Positions 9,001 through 18,180 are shown, numbered from the stretch's first letter. The stretch: DNA of 64,000 nt from an uncultured Bacilli bacterium (GCA_934101425.1 CAKOQQ010000008.1:1-64000), one strand, 5' to 3'. The notes: generated by a model from the sequence alone, not told the origin. Numbers and translations: made by a program.

Positions 9001-9439
9001 GATTAGCATTTTCAACACTACTTGATGCTAATATACAAAAACCAGTTTGTCTAGTTGCATATATATCTTGGTGATCTCCAAATATACTAAGAGCATGAGT
9101 AGCTAGACTTCTTGCAGCTACATGAATAACTGCTGGTAACATTTCACCAGCCATTTTATACATATTAGGAATCATTAAAAGTAATCCTTGACTAGCTGTA
9201 AAAGTAGTAGTTAAAAGTCCTGATTGTAGTGATCCATGTACAAGGCCAGCGGCTCCTGCTTCACTTTGCATTTCAACTACTTTAACACTATCATTAAAAA
9301 TATTTTTTCTATCACTCCAATTATCAATACTTTCTGCCATTGGACTTGATGGTGTAATAGGATATATACCTGCTACTTCGGTAAACATATATGCTGTGCT
9401 AGCACAAGCTTCATTTCCATCTACTGTTATTTTTCTCAT
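6077..9439 (-). CDS. nifJ: pyruvate:ferredoxin (flavodoxin) oxidoreductase
   Basis: This homodimeric enzyme oxidises pyruvate with CoA to acetyl-CoA and CO2 and passes electrons to ferredoxin, a central step in anaerobic fermentation. The 1120-residue single chain shows the family order: pyruvate-binding N-terminal domain (GIYPITPSSPM near 25-35, TASQGLLLMIPNMYK near 82-96), two 4Fe-4S motifs (CIMCNKCSFICP, CTGCKVCINNCP), the proximal cluster/TPP region (GACQGCGETPYIK) and a TPP motif (GGDGWAYDIGYGG). It starts one base after the rpe stop, and its ribosome site lies in the last rpe codons, so the two are co-translated. Pairing with rpe is unusual. Confidence 0.97.
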   Translation of the reverse strand: MRKITVDGNEACASTAYMFTEVAGIYPITPSSPMAESIDNWSDRKNIFNDSVKVVEMQSEAGAAGLVHGSLQSGLLTTTFTASQGLLLMIPNMYKMAGEMLPAVIHVAARSLATHALSIFGDHQDIYATRQTGFCILASSSVENANHLAAVAHLSSIKSSIPFLHFFDGFRTSHEIDKINALELEDIKPLVPYDSINKFRAKALNPNKPFTRGTAENDDVYFQITESRNNDYNKVADIVEKYMMDINKIANTDYKPFNYYGSKTAKKVIVAMGSVTETIKSVIDYEKGDIGLIEVHLYRPFSVKHLLNVLPSTVESIAVLDRTKEAGSIGEPLYLDVVAALKDKNINIVGGRYGLSSKDTNAAMIKAVFDMLDNPKNNFTIGINDDVTNLSLEVDKTYKISNSLEFLVYGYGSDGMVSACKSIIKLVGNLTDKYVQGYFQYDSKKSGGVTIGHLRFDDNKIKSTYYVENPKLVVCTKDTYLDKYNMLEHIKENGIFILNTEKDIDELNKINNDIKKIILEKNIKFYTINAYKLAEEINLPGKISTIMESVILYLSNVIDYDRTKEEMKLYAKNKFSKKGDDVVLANYKAIDEAVNYLKEVNLDNLEGKFVSYGTSLYEEMSDRKGDSIPVSKFIPLRDGTFMPNTSKFDKRGISSSVPTCDISKCIMCNKCSFICPHAVIRPFLIDEEEYSKLPDNIKNKCKKPVLPALKDYYYLLSFSVMDCTGCKVCINNCPNKALSLTPLNSEEQDIYNYLSKNIKDKHINKDNVINSQFTESKFKYSGACQGCGETPYIKVLTQLFGDNMIIANATGCSSIYGGSVPSTPYNLPWSNSLFEDNAEYGYGILIGNKTIRDRIKTIMENNMDNPNRELFELYINNIDNYDITKQVYDSLDYNTCPKELNELKDYIAKRSVWAIGGDGWAYDIGYGGIDHVLSTNDNVNILVLDSQVYSNTGGQASKASPKGAVALFAAKGKQNAKKDLARIALSYPHVYVATVSMGANMNQLLKVFKEAENYNGPSIIIAYSPCISHGIKGGMENSILMEKLATECGYFPIFHYNPVDKKFTLDSKNVNFDLYDEFLSMQNRYNMLKKVNEDHYKELLESNKNNAISRYNYYKELDNK

Positions 9440-9440
9440 T

Positions 9441-10073
9441 TTATTTTTCTCCCTCTTTTAATGAATTTATTTTACTTTCATATTCTCCATTAGTTATATA
9501 ACTACCAACCACTGATATATTAGCTTCTTTTATTTTCTTTATTGTTTCATTATTTATTCCACCATCTACTTCTATTACGTAGTTATAACTATGTTGTAAT
9601 TTATATAATTCTTCTACTTTTTCTTTGCTAGATTCTATAAATGCTTGTCCTCCACGACCAGGTTCTACGCTCATAACTAATACTAAATCAATATTTTTTA
9701 GATATGGAATTATTTTATCTACACTAGTATTAGGTTTTATTGATAAACCTACTTTTATACCTTTATTTTTTATATAATTTATATCACCCAATATATCTTT
9801 ACTAGCTTCATAATGAAATGTTATATATTCTGGATTTAAATTACTATACATATCTACATACTCTTTAATATCTTCTACCATTAAATGAATATCCTTTTTA
9901 TGGGTAGTATCCTTTAAAATAGAAGCTGCTTCTAAATAATCCATTGTTTTATTTGTAACAAAGACACCATCCATTACATCTACATGTATATAATCTATAT
10001 TTAATTTATCTATTTTACTTAATTCTTCTTTTATATTATCTTTTATACTTAAGTATGATACTGCTATTTTCAT
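9441..10073 (-). CDS. rpe: ribulose-phosphate 3-epimerase
   Basis: Rpe interconverts ribulose 5-phosphate and xylulose 5-phosphate in the pentose phosphate pathway. The 210-residue TIM-barrel protein has YIHVDVMDGVFVTN (metal-binding His and Asp), HLMVED, MSVEPGRGGQAF and VDGGIN. In many Firmicutes rpe follows rsgA in the prkC operon. That order is kept here, but a terminator and ~200-base spacer separate it from rsgA, and it is joined to nifJ. Confidence 0.96.
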   Translation of the reverse strand: MKIAVSYLSIKDNIKEELSKIDKLNIDYIHVDVMDGVFVTNKTMDYLEAASILKDTTHKKDIHLMVEDIKEYVDMYSNLNPEYITFHYEASKDILGDINYIKNKGIKVGLSIKPNTSVDKIIPYLKNIDLVLVMSVEPGRGGQAFIESSKEKVEELYKLQHSYNYVIEVDGGINNETIKKIKEANISVVGSYITNGEYESKINSLKEGEK

Positions 10074-10273
10074 ATTATCACCATTATAATTTTATCATAT
10101 TTTTTTATTTTATTCTATAAAAACACATTATTATAATTTATATGTTATGTTTATTTAACAAGGGGCTTGGTATATTTGTATATCAAGTCCCTTGTATTTA
10201 CAAAAAAACACACTTAGTGTGTTTTTCTTAGACTACTTACAAAGTAAAATTTGACAATAGTCTGAAATACCTT
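10074..10273 (-). other. structured intergenic spacer, rsgA to rpe
   Basis: No ORF was found. On the transcribed minus strand there are, in order: a stem spanning the rsgA stop; an AGACTA/TAGTCT-type stem (10230-10263); a terminator; and a long stem ACAAGGGACTTG pairing CAAGCCCCTTGT (10158-10194) with one G-T pair and a loop of about 13 bases. AT-rich DNA with possible -10 boxes follows up to the rpe ribosome site. The long stem has no T run, so it is not an obvious terminator. Confidence 0.6.
10202..10228 (-). terminator. terminator downstream of rsgA
   Basis: AAAAACACAC and GTGTGTTTTT form a stem around a TAA-type loop, followed by a T run on the minus strand. It closes the rlmN-prpC-prkC-rsgA operon. 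Confidence 0.75.
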
Positions 10274-11110
10274 TTAAAAGGTATTTTTTTTATCTATAAA
10301 TTTTAAATAATTTAAATATCTAGAATTTAATATATTAGTACCTACTTGTCTTTTAATTTCACAATCATCTTCCTTATTATGCATACAATCTTTATATTTG
10401 CATAAACCTCTATATTTATTAAATTCTATCATATTATCTCTTATATCACTTTCAGTCATACCACTAAAATCTAATGAACTAAATCCTGGTGTATCTGCTA
10501 CTAAACCACCTTCTAAACTAAATAATTCAGTATGTCTTGTAGTATGTTTACCTCTATTTAAGGCTTTACTTATTTCATTTGTTTTTAAGTTAAAATCACT
10601 ATTTAATCTATTTAATAAACTAGATTTACCACTACCACTTTGTCCTGTAAATACAGTTACTTTATCCTTAAATATATTTTTTATATTTAAATCATTATTA
10701 TAGTAAACATTATATCCAATAGATTCATAATACTTTTTATAATCATCTATTACTTTAAATTCATCTTTACTTAATAAATCTATTTTAGAAATACATATTA
10801 TAGGTTTAATATTATTAAATTCTATTGTTACTAATAATTTATCTAATAAGTTAGTATCAAAATCAGGACTTTTACTACTTGCTAATATTACTACTTGATC
10901 TATATTAGCAACACTAGGTCTTACAAGAGAATTTTTTCTCTTTTTTATTTCTAATATATAATTACTATTTTCATCAAATACTACATTATCACCAACTAAT
11001 GGTATTTCTTTAGTATTTCTAAATTTACCTCTTGGTTTACAAACATATAATTTATCAGATGATTTAATAGTATAATCATTACTAATATTTTTTACTATTT
11101 TACCTTCCAT
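10274..11110 (-). CDS. rsgA: ribosome small subunit-dependent GTPase RsgA
   Basis: RsgA is a circularly permuted GTPase that checks late 30S maturation. The 278-residue protein has an N-terminal OB fold, G4 SKIDLL before G1 GQSGSGKSSLLN (the permuted order), NRGKHTTRH switch region, G3 DTPGFSSLDF and a C-terminal zinc knuckle (CKYKDCMH...C). It starts with TAATG overlap on the prkC stop and uses a GGTGAA ribosome site within the last prkC codons. Confidence 0.96.
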   Translation of the reverse strand: MEGKIVKNISNDYTIKSSDKLYVCKPRGKFRNTKEIPLVGDNVVFDENSNYILEIKKRKNSLVRPSVANIDQVVILASSKSPDFDTNLLDKLLVTIEFNNIKPIICISKIDLLSKDEFKVIDDYKKYYESIGYNVYYNNDLNIKNIFKDKVTVFTGQSGSGKSSLLNRLNSDFNLKTNEISKALNRGKHTTRHTELFSLEGGLVADTPGFSSLDFSGMTESDIRDNMIEFNKYRGLCKYKDCMHNKEDDCEIKRQVGTNILNSRYLNYLKFIDKKNTF

Positions 11111-12810
11111 TATTCACCTTTAGCGACTGCAATTTTAATAACTAATGATGCTTTTGCAGTTACAACAGATCCTTCTGGTCTACTTTGTGAAATAATAACT
11201 CCTGGTGCATATTCATCTGTTTCTACTTCTGTGAAACTACAATTTATATCATTATCAGAGCAGAATGATTCAATAGAAGCTCTACTATAACCTTCTAAAT
11301 TAAAGTTAGGATAAGTTACTACTATATCTGGAATAGTAAGTGTTATAGAATCTCCTTCTTCAAGTAATTTTCCAGGTTCAATGCTTTGTTTAATAATTTG
11401 ATTCTTTTTATATTTAGAATCAGATTTATTTACTTCCATTTTTTCAGGGAATACATATAAACCTTTTTCTTCTAACATTTTTTTAACTTCATCATAGTCT
11501 TTACCAACGTAGTTTTCTATTTTAATGGCGTTACTACCTTTAGAAATAATTAAAGTTATTTTTGTATCTTTAACTCTTTTTGCTCCTGCTACTGGACTAG
11601 TAGATATAACACTACCTTCTGCTACATCATTACTATATTTTTCTTCATATTCATCTGCTACTATAAAACCTTTTTCTTTTAGTTTATTTTCAGCTTCTAA
11701 AATAGTTAAACCAGCTACATTAGGAACTTCTATTTCTTCTTTTGTTTTACCTGTTGAGAAAAATATAACAAATACTAAACTAGCAGCTACTAGAAATAAG
11801 AAAATTGCTCCACTTATCCATACCGCTAAATCTAAACCTTTTTTCTTCTTTTGTTTTACCACCTTATTTTCTCCTTCTTCTTTTCTTTCTTCTCTTATAA
11901 ATTCTTTTACATCTTCTAGATTCTTAGTTTCTTCAATATCTTCATGTTCAGGGTAACTATAAACTAATCTTCTAACATTTCTATTTTCTTCTTTCATACA
12001 TTCTAATAAATCATTTCTCATTTCAGTAACATTTTTATATCTATTTTTGGGATTTTTTGCACAACATGCTAAGATAATATTTTCTACTGATTGAGGTATT
12101 TCAGGATTTATCTTTGTAACACTAGGAATTGGTTCTTTTAACTGTTTAATTGCTACTTCAACAGCGTTATCACCTTTAAATGGTACTTTACCAGTTAATA
12201 ATTCAAACATCAATATTCCCATAGAATATATATCACTTCTTATTGTAGAACCACTACCATTTGCCATTTCCGGTGGAAGATAATGAACACTTCCCATTAC
12301 AGAATTTGTTTGTGTAAGTTCTTGAGCATTTATGGCAGTTGCAATACCAAAGTCAGTTACTTTAATAGTACCATCATCAAGCATAAGAATATTTTGTGGT
12401 TTAATATCTCTATGAATTATATATTTATCATGAGCACATTCTATAGCACTAGTAAGTTGTAACATAATATCTATTACTTCTGGTAATGTAAGCGCTCCTC
12501 TTTTTTTAATTAAATTTTTAAGAGTTTGACCATCAATATATTCCATTACAATAAAATAATTATCATCATCCTTACCAACATCATACATTTCTACAACATT
12601 AGGATGAATAATAGTAGCGGCCGCATTAGCTTCTCTTTGAAATTTTTTTACAAATTTTTCATCTTGAGCTAAATCACCTCTTAATATTTTAACAGCTACA
12701 TTACGATCTAATATAGTGTCATGAGCTAAATAAACATTAGCCATTCCACCTTCACCAATACTTCTAATTATTTGGTATCTATCATTTATTTTTTGACCTT
12801 TCATTAGCAT
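11110..12810 (-). CDS. prkC: Ser/Thr protein kinase with PASTA domains
   Basis: A membrane Hanks-type kinase that senses muropeptides or lipid II and controls cell wall growth, spore germination and translation factors in Firmicutes. The 566-residue protein has kinase motifs GEGGMANVYLAHD (17-29), AVKIL, HRDIKPQNI and DFGIA (residues 1-270), a Lys-rich juxtamembrane part, one membrane segment near 330-352, and three extracellular PASTA repeats (about 358-425, 426-495, 496-566). Its ATG overlaps the prpC stop by one base. The phosphatase partner is directly upstream. Confidence 0.96.
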   Translation of the reverse strand: MLMKGQKINDRYQIIRSIGEGGMANVYLAHDTILDRNVAVKILRGDLAQDEKFVKKFQREANAAATIIHPNVVEMYDVGKDDDNYFIVMEYIDGQTLKNLIKKRGALTLPEVIDIMLQLTSAIECAHDKYIIHRDIKPQNILMLDDGTIKVTDFGIATAINAQELTQTNSVMGSVHYLPPEMANGSGSTIRSDIYSMGILMFELLTGKVPFKGDNAVEVAIKQLKEPIPSVTKINPEIPQSVENIILACCAKNPKNRYKNVTEMRNDLLECMKEENRNVRRLVYSYPEHEDIEETKNLEDVKEFIREERKEEGENKVVKQKKKKGLDLAVWISGAIFLFLVAASLVFVIFFSTGKTKEEIEVPNVAGLTILEAENKLKEKGFIVADEYEEKYSNDVAEGSVISTSPVAGAKRVKDTKITLIISKGSNAIKIENYVGKDYDEVKKMLEEKGLYVFPEKMEVNKSDSKYKKNQIIKQSIEPGKLLEEGDSITLTIPDIVVTYPNFNLEGYSRASIESFCSDNDINCSFTEVETDEYAPGVIISQSRPEGSVVTAKASLVIKIAVAKGE

Positions 12811-13547
12811 TATTTACCACCTCGCATATCTAAGAAAGCGACTGTTATATTATCAGTACCACCTCTATTGTTGCTTTTTGATATAAGTTTTTGTAGTTTT
12901 TCTTCTATTGTTTTATGTTCATCTAATACTTTTTCTATTGCTTCTTCACTAAGCATATTAGTTAAACCATCACTACATAAGAAAATTCCTTCTACATTAT
13001 CTTCAACATCAAATATATCCATTTCTACTTTTTTATCTGCACCAAGTGCTCTCATAAGTACATTCTTTCTTGGATGATTCTTAGCTTCTTCTTCACTTAA
13101 TTCTCCACTTCTTACTAATAAGTTTACTAATGTATGATCAGTAGTTATTTTATGTAATCTCTTATTTTTAAGTACATATCCAGAACTATCTCCTATATTA
13201 CCAAATAACAAGAAATCTTTAGTATATAAAGCTAGTACTAAAGTTGTACCCATACCTTCACTACCTGGATTTTCACTAGTATATTTATATATTGCTGCAT
13301 TAGCTTCTCCAACTATTTCTTTTATCCAATTTATAGTATCTTCTTTAGAACCAATTTTACTTATTTGTTCAAATCTTTTACCAATTTTATTAACAACGAT
13401 ATTTGATGCTATTTCTCCTCCAGTATGCCCTCCCATACCATCAGCTACTATAAGTAAATATTCATCAAAATCATTTTTGATAATAAGGACACTATCTTCA
13501 TTTCTTTCCCTAACTTTTCCAGGATCAGTTAAATAAAAATATTCCAT
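12810..13547 (-). CDS. prpC: PP2C-type Ser/Thr phosphatase
   Basis: This metal-dependent phosphatase reverses phosphorylation by the PASTA kinase encoded next. The 245-residue protein has the PP2C motifs RNEDS (metal Asp), VADGMGGHTGGE, GMGTTLVLAL, GDSSGYVL, DHTLV, LCSDGLTN and GGTDNITV. It overlaps rlmN and prkC by one base each (TAATG), giving a tightly coupled operon. Confidence 0.96.
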   Translation of the reverse strand: MEYFYLTDPGKVRERNEDSVLIIKNDFDEYLLIVADGMGGHTGGEIASNIVVNKIGKRFEQISKIGSKEDTINWIKEIVGEANAAIYKYTSENPGSEGMGTTLVLALYTKDFLLFGNIGDSSGYVLKNKRLHKITTDHTLVNLLVRSGELSEEEAKNHPRKNVLMRALGADKKVEMDIFDVEDNVEGIFLCSDGLTNMLSEEAIEKVLDEHKTIEEKLQKLISKSNNRGGTDNITVAFLDMRGGK

Positions 13548-14566
13548 TATTCACCTCTATTTTCTTTCGCTTTTAATTGACCACAAGCTCCACTAACTTT
13601 AGAACCAAATTCGCGTCTTATAGTCACATTAATATTATGTTTTTTTAAAGTATCATAAAACTTCATAATTACGTCTTTATCACTTTTCTTATATTTACTA
13701 CTAGTTTCATTATAAGGTATTAAATTTACATAACAATTTAGTCCCTTAAGTAAGTTAGCTAATTCTATGGCAGAGGATACGCTATCATTAACATCTTTAA
13801 GTAAAATATATTCAAAAGTAACTCTTCTATTTGTTTTATCTATATATTCTTTTATAGCACTTATAAGTTTTTCTATATTATAAGCTCTATTAATAGGCAT
13901 AAGTTCATTTCTAATTTTATTATTAGGTGCATGAAGACTTATCGCTAAATTAACTTGTTTATAATTAGAAAATTCTTTTATTTTAGGAACTATTCCACAA
14001 GTAGATATAGTTATATGTCTACTACCTAAACTAATACCTTTACTATCATTTATAATGTCTATAAATTTAATTACATTATCATAATTATCAAAAGGTTCAC
14101 CTATACCCATAAGTACAATATGAGTAATCCTAAGTGATTCCGTGATTTCTACAGTTAATATTTGACTAACCATTTCAGAAGGTAATAAATCCCTTACTTT
14201 TTTAAGTCTTCCACTTTCACAGAAGGCACATCCCATATTACAACCCAATTCAGTTGAAATACATAAACTATTACCATAGTCGTGAAACATAAGTACACAC
14301 TCTATTTTGTTATTATCACTTAAATTAAATAAATACTTTTTAACACCTGTATCTTCTTCTTTTTTTACTAATTCTAAAAGTCCTATAGTAAAATCTTCTT
14401 TAAGTTTAGTTATAAGTTCTTTTTTTAAATTAGTCATTTCATCAAAAGATGATACTCTTTTTTTATATAACCAATCAAATATTTGATCTGCAGTAAACTT
14501 TTTATACCCCAAATCTAATAAATAATTGAGTAATTCCTCATATGTAAGATTATAAATACTACTCAT
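13547..14566 (-). CDS. rlmN: dual-specificity 23S rRNA/tRNA adenine-C2 methyltransferase RlmN
   Basis: This radical-SAM enzyme methylates A2503 of 23S rRNA and A37 of some tRNAs. The 339-residue protein has the CNMGCAFC cluster motif (CxxxCxxC) near residues 109-116, GIGEPFDNYDNV, and the C-terminal catalytic cysteine region GSKVSGACGQLK. It heads the rlmN-prpC-prkC-rsgA operon and has a GGTGAAAAT ribosome site. Confidence 0.96.
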   Translation of the reverse strand: MSSIYNLTYEELLNYLLDLGYKKFTADQIFDWLYKKRVSSFDEMTNLKKELITKLKEDFTIGLLELVKKEEDTGVKKYLFNLSDNNKIECVLMFHDYGNSLCISTELGCNMGCAFCESGRLKKVRDLLPSEMVSQILTVEITESLRITHIVLMGIGEPFDNYDNVIKFIDIINDSKGISLGSRHITISTCGIVPKIKEFSNYKQVNLAISLHAPNNKIRNELMPINRAYNIEKLISAIKEYIDKTNRRVTFEYILLKDVNDSVSSAIELANLLKGLNCYVNLIPYNETSSKYKKSDKDVIMKFYDTLKKHNINVTIRREFGSKVSGACGQLKAKENRGE

Positions 14567-14615
14567 ATTTTCACCTATACCAATTATAGCATTTTTAATA
14601 TAATAAGTAAAACAA

Positions 14616-14660
14616 AAAACAATACTAAATCGTTATAAAATAACTATTTAATATTGTTTT
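14616..14660 (-). terminator. long-stem terminator downstream of secG
   Basis: Arms of 20 bases (AAACAATATTAAATAGTTAT against ATAACGATTTAGTATTGTTT) match at 18 positions and are followed by TTTG on the minus strand. It lies 24 bases after the secG stop. Confidence 0.75.
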
Positions 14661-14682
14661 TTACTTTTATTAGACATAAGTC

Positions 14683-14895
14683 TTATATATTCATAATTAT
14701 AGAAATAACAAAGAAAGCGATTACAAGAGCTAATGTAAGTCTTGTAATAAATAATTCTCCGCCTCTTTCTTTTCTATTAGCAAATAAATCACTACTACCG
14801 CCACTAATTATATTAGATGTACTTTCTGCTTTACCAGATTGTAATAATACTAATGCAATTAATAAGATTGATACTATCATTAATAATACTGTCAT
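14683..14895 (-). CDS. secG: preprotein translocase subunit SecG
   Basis: SecG is the small accessory subunit of the SecYEG channel. The 70-residue protein has two membrane segments (about 2-18 and 50-68) joined by the family loop GSSDLFANRKERG-type sequence (LLQSGKAE...SGGSSDLF). Length is typical. A GAGGTGAAA ribosome site precedes the ATG, and a terminator follows. Confidence 0.93.
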   Translation of the reverse strand: MTVLLMIVSILLIALVLLQSGKAESTSNIISGGSSDLFANRKERGGELFITRLTLALVIAFFVISIIMNI

Positions 14896-14946
14896 AATTT
14901 CACCTCAATACTTAGTAATTTTAACATATTTAATAAATAAATGCAA

Positions 14947-16218
14947 CTATTTAGGTTCTATTATATAAATTAGTTTATTAGATAAGTCAATATTACTTAC
15001 TACATAAGAAACATCATCCATAGTTAAATTTTTAACTAATTCAAGTTCATTTGTATATACTTTATTATAATCAGTTATATCATCTATTATTCTATCATTA
15101 GTTCTAAATATATTTTCAGTAGAACTTATAAGACCACTTATCATTATACGTTTTCTTCTTTCAAATTCAAGTGGAGTTATAGATAAATGTGATAGTGTTT
15201 CTGTGATTTCTTTTATAAGAACTTTTTCTTTTTTAGTTTCTGCTAATAATAATACTAAATAATGGGTATCAGTAACCATTACAGTAGTAGATACAGGAGA
15301 TGTAATAATATCAGATTCTCTTAATTTTTCACTTAATATAGAAGTAGATCCTACCTTTAAATCAAATATATGATTTATTAGTCTAGTAGCCATTTTAGAA
15401 TCTATATCTTTAAATAAATTTTTATTTATTTTATAAGCTAAACATACTTTACTAATAGAAGTATTCATTTTAACTTTTTCTTCTTTTTTAGCTACTTTAT
15501 CAGGTTCTTTATATTTTTTTCTTACAATTTTCTTTTCTTCTTTTAAATCTCTTTTACTTTCAAAATCTTTTATTATAGTTATTACTTCAGTTGGGTTAAC
15601 ATTACCAGTTACTACTATAAACATATTAGATGGATGATAAAAAGTATTATAGCATTCATATAATTGTTCTTTTGTTATACTTCTTATACTTTCTAGATCA
15701 CCTAATATAGAAACATTATAAGGTAATTTAATAAAAGCATTTTCTAAAGCTCCATAAAATATACGACTATATGGATTATCTTCATTCATCCTATATTCTT
15801 GTTCTATTATGCCTTTTTCCTTTTCTACATTTTCATCTGTAAAATATGGACTTTCCACATAATGAAGTAACATCTCTAAATTTTCTTTAAAATATTCTGT
15901 ACCAAAGAATAAATAACTTGTTCTCTCATAACTAGTATTGGCATTAGCGTTTGCACCACGTTCTTGATAAAAACTAAAAACATTAGTATTATCTTCTTCT
16001 TCAAATAATTTATGTTCTAAGAAGTGAGCGATTCCCTTTGGAAACTTCTTCATTTTAGTTTCATTTAGAGGTATGAATTCATTATCTTTTCCACCATATT
16101 TAGTATTATATGTTACATAGATATTATTACAGTCATTCTTAGGAATTACATATATTTCAAGACCATTATCTAGTTTTTCATAATATAAATCCATATCAAT
16201 TATTTTCTTCTTTTTCAT
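14947..16218 (-). CDS. M16-family zinc peptidase (YmfH-like)
   Basis: The 423-residue protein has the inverted zinc motif HFLEH (HxxEH) near residues 66-70 and a distal Glu region (EKEKGIIEQE), typical of active M16 peptidases. It pairs with the next gene, which lacks the motif. In Bacillus the ymfF-ymfH pair has the same arrangement; such pairs form active/inactive heterodimers that degrade peptides. The two genes overlap by four bases (ATGA). Confidence 0.9.
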   Translation of the reverse strand: MKKKKIIDMDLYYEKLDNGLEIYVIPKNDCNNIYVTYNTKYGGKDNEFIPLNETKMKKFPKGIAHFLEHKLFEEEDNTNVFSFYQERGANANANTSYERTSYLFFGTEYFKENLEMLLHYVESPYFTDENVEKEKGIIEQEYRMNEDNPYSRIFYGALENAFIKLPYNVSILGDLESIRSITKEQLYECYNTFYHPSNMFIVVTGNVNPTEVITIIKDFESKRDLKEEKKIVRKKYKEPDKVAKKEEKVKMNTSISKVCLAYKINKNLFKDIDSKMATRLINHIFDLKVGSTSILSEKLRESDIITSPVSTTVMVTDTHYLVLLLAETKKEKVLIKEITETLSHLSITPLEFERRKRIMISGLISSTENIFRTNDRIIDDITDYNKVYTNELELVKNLTMDDVSYVVSNIDLSNKLIYIIEPK

Positions 16219-17471
16219 GCTTCACCCTCTAATAAATAGATTGTATCCATATGTATTTTTTTACTAAACTTAATAATATCTTCTTTTGTTACCTTTTCTA
16301 TTTCTTTTTTTCTTTCTTCTAATAAGTCTAAATCTAAATATTCTTTAGACACATATAATGACATCATTGAATAAATAGAATCTTCTAATTCCTTAAATGT
16401 ACTTAAATATGTAATTTTACCTTTTTCTAGTTCTTCATCTTTAATATTACCACTAGATATATCTTTTAATATTTTTTTAATTAGCGTTACACACTTTTTA
16501 AAATCAGATGCATTTATACCAGATGAAATTAACATAGTATTAGTTACACCACTAAAACTAGATGATATAGAATAACATAATGAATTTTCTTCACGTACTA
16601 TACTAAATAGTCTAGAATCAGGACTACCACCTAAAATAAAGTTATACATATTAGCGACATACTTTCTTTCTTTTTCAGATAAATTTTCACATTTAAAACC
16701 AATTATTAAACTAGATTGATTAAACTTACTTTTTTCTTTAACAATTTGTTCTTTTTTTCTAAACTTAGTATGTTTTACAATATGAGAACCTTTATCTTTT
16801 TTCAAGGTATTAATTGCCATATATTTACTTATAATGTCTTTAATATCATTATTAAAATCTCCAATTATAAAAATATCTACAGTATCACTATTTAATACTT
16901 TTTTATAATATTCATATAAATTCTTTTCATTAATACCTTTTAAATCTTCCAAATACCCTACACCATTTAAAGCTATACTACTATCTTTATCCATAGCTTC
17001 ATAACATTTTGCTACTGCATATCTTCTTGGATTATCTTTAAATGTATCTAAATCTTCTAAAAGGATATTTTTAGCTTTATTAAAACTATTAGTATCAAAC
17101 TTACCATTATCTACATTAGGATTAAATATAAATTCTAAAAAATACTTTATAGTTTCTTCTAACATACATTCTTCTGTATATTTACTATTTAAAAATGAAG
17201 TATCAAAACTGATAATATTATAGTTCCCAGAAATAGATGTATTAGCGGATACATTAACTCCATATAATTCTTCACTTTTAATATCTAATAATCTTTTAGA
17301 GGGATAATTCTTAGTTGATTCCAATAATACATTAATTAACATATTTCTATATGTTATCTCTTCTTTGTTTATTAGACTTTTAAAGTTAATTTTAATACAA
17401 TTTTTCTTAAACTTCTTAGTTTTTATTAAATGAATATTATAGGCAAGATTTTCTTCTTTTGTATATTCCAT
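16215..17471 (-). CDS. M16-family peptidase-like protein lacking the zinc motif (YmfF-like)
   Basis: The 418-residue protein has the M16 fold pattern (LLDIKSEELYGVNV, GGSPDSRLFSIVREENSLCYSISSSF) but no HxxEH, so it is probably the non-catalytic partner of the adjacent YmfH-like peptidase. The RxxxSLxYxxx region that helps bind substrate in the C-terminal half is kept. It starts ten bases after deoD. Confidence 0.88.
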   Translation of the reverse strand: MEYTKEENLAYNIHLIKTKKFKKNCIKINFKSLINKEEITYRNMLINVLLESTKNYPSKRLLDIKSEELYGVNVSANTSISGNYNIISFDTSFLNSKYTEECMLEETIKYFLEFIFNPNVDNGKFDTNSFNKAKNILLEDLDTFKDNPRRYAVAKCYEAMDKDSSIALNGVGYLEDLKGINEKNLYEYYKKVLNSDTVDIFIIGDFNNDIKDIISKYMAINTLKKDKGSHIVKHTKFRKKEQIVKEKSKFNQSSLIIGFKCENLSEKERKYVANMYNFILGGSPDSRLFSIVREENSLCYSISSSFSGVTNTMLISSGINASDFKKCVTLIKKILKDISSGNIKDEELEKGKITYLSTFKELEDSIYSMMSLYVSKEYLDLDLLEERKKEIEKVTKEDIIKFSKKIHMDTIYLLEGEA

Positions 17472-17481
17472 AAGTTCCTTT

Positions 17482-18180
17482 CTAGATTGATTTTAAAGCT
17501 AATTCAATCATCTTATTTAGAGATTTTTCTCTATCAGTACTAGAAGCTTTTTCTTTTGTTATAAAATGATCAGTAACAGTAAGAAGACAAGCAGCTTCTT
17601 TATTTAGTACTTTAGCATTACTAAATAAGGCAAATGATTCCATTTCAACCCCTAAACAATTATATTTATCTCTTAAAACTTCATAATTATCATTTTCTTT
17701 ATAGAAAACATCACTAGAATATATAGTTCCTTCAACTAAATCTATATTATTATTCTTACCAGTTTCTTTAATTTTATTATTTAATTCTTTACTTGCAGAA
17801 ATAATATTATCATTATATCCATTTTGTACTTTAGCAAATGAAGAGTCACTATATGCATTATCTACTAAAATAACGTCAAATAGTTTTACTTTATCAGTGT
17901 ATACTCCACATGTACCAATTCTAATAATTTTTTCTACATTATAAAATTTATATAATTCATAAGAATATATACCTATACTAGGCATACCCATACCAGATGC
18001 CATAACAGTTACTAATTTATCATTATAGTATCCAGTATATGCATATATATTTCTTACGGTATTTACTAATTTATAATCTTTTAAATAATTTTCTGCTATA
18101 TATTTAGCTCTTAAAGGATCTCCAGGCATAATCACAACTTTAGCAATTTCACCTTCTAAAGCATTAATGTGTGGTGTCAT
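17482..18180 (-). CDS. deoD: purine-nucleoside phosphorylase, DeoD type
   Basis: DeoD splits purine (deoxy)ribonucleosides with phosphate to free base and (deoxy)ribose 1-phosphate. The 232-residue protein has the hexameric-type motifs MPGDPLRAKYIAE (phosphate binding), ASGMGMPSIGIYSYEL, RIGTCG and GVEMESFALF. Its ribosome site AGGAGGT overlaps the end of the upstream 54-residue gene, so the two are coupled. Confidence 0.96.
   Translation of the reverse strand: MTPHINALEGEIAKVVIMPGDPLRAKYIAENYLKDYKLVNTVRNIYAYTGYYNDKLVTVMASGMGMPSIGIYSYELYKFYNVEKIIRIGTCGVYTDKVKLFDVILVDNAYSDSSFAKVQNGYNDNIISASKELNNKIKETGKNNNIDLVEGTIYSSDVFYKENDNYEVLRDKYNCLGVEMESFALFSNAKVLNKEAACLLTVTDHFITKEKASSTDREKSLNKMIELALKSI

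Noticed and set aside
10158..10194. Terminator call for the long stem in the rsgA-rpe spacer
   Set aside because: No T run follows on either strand.
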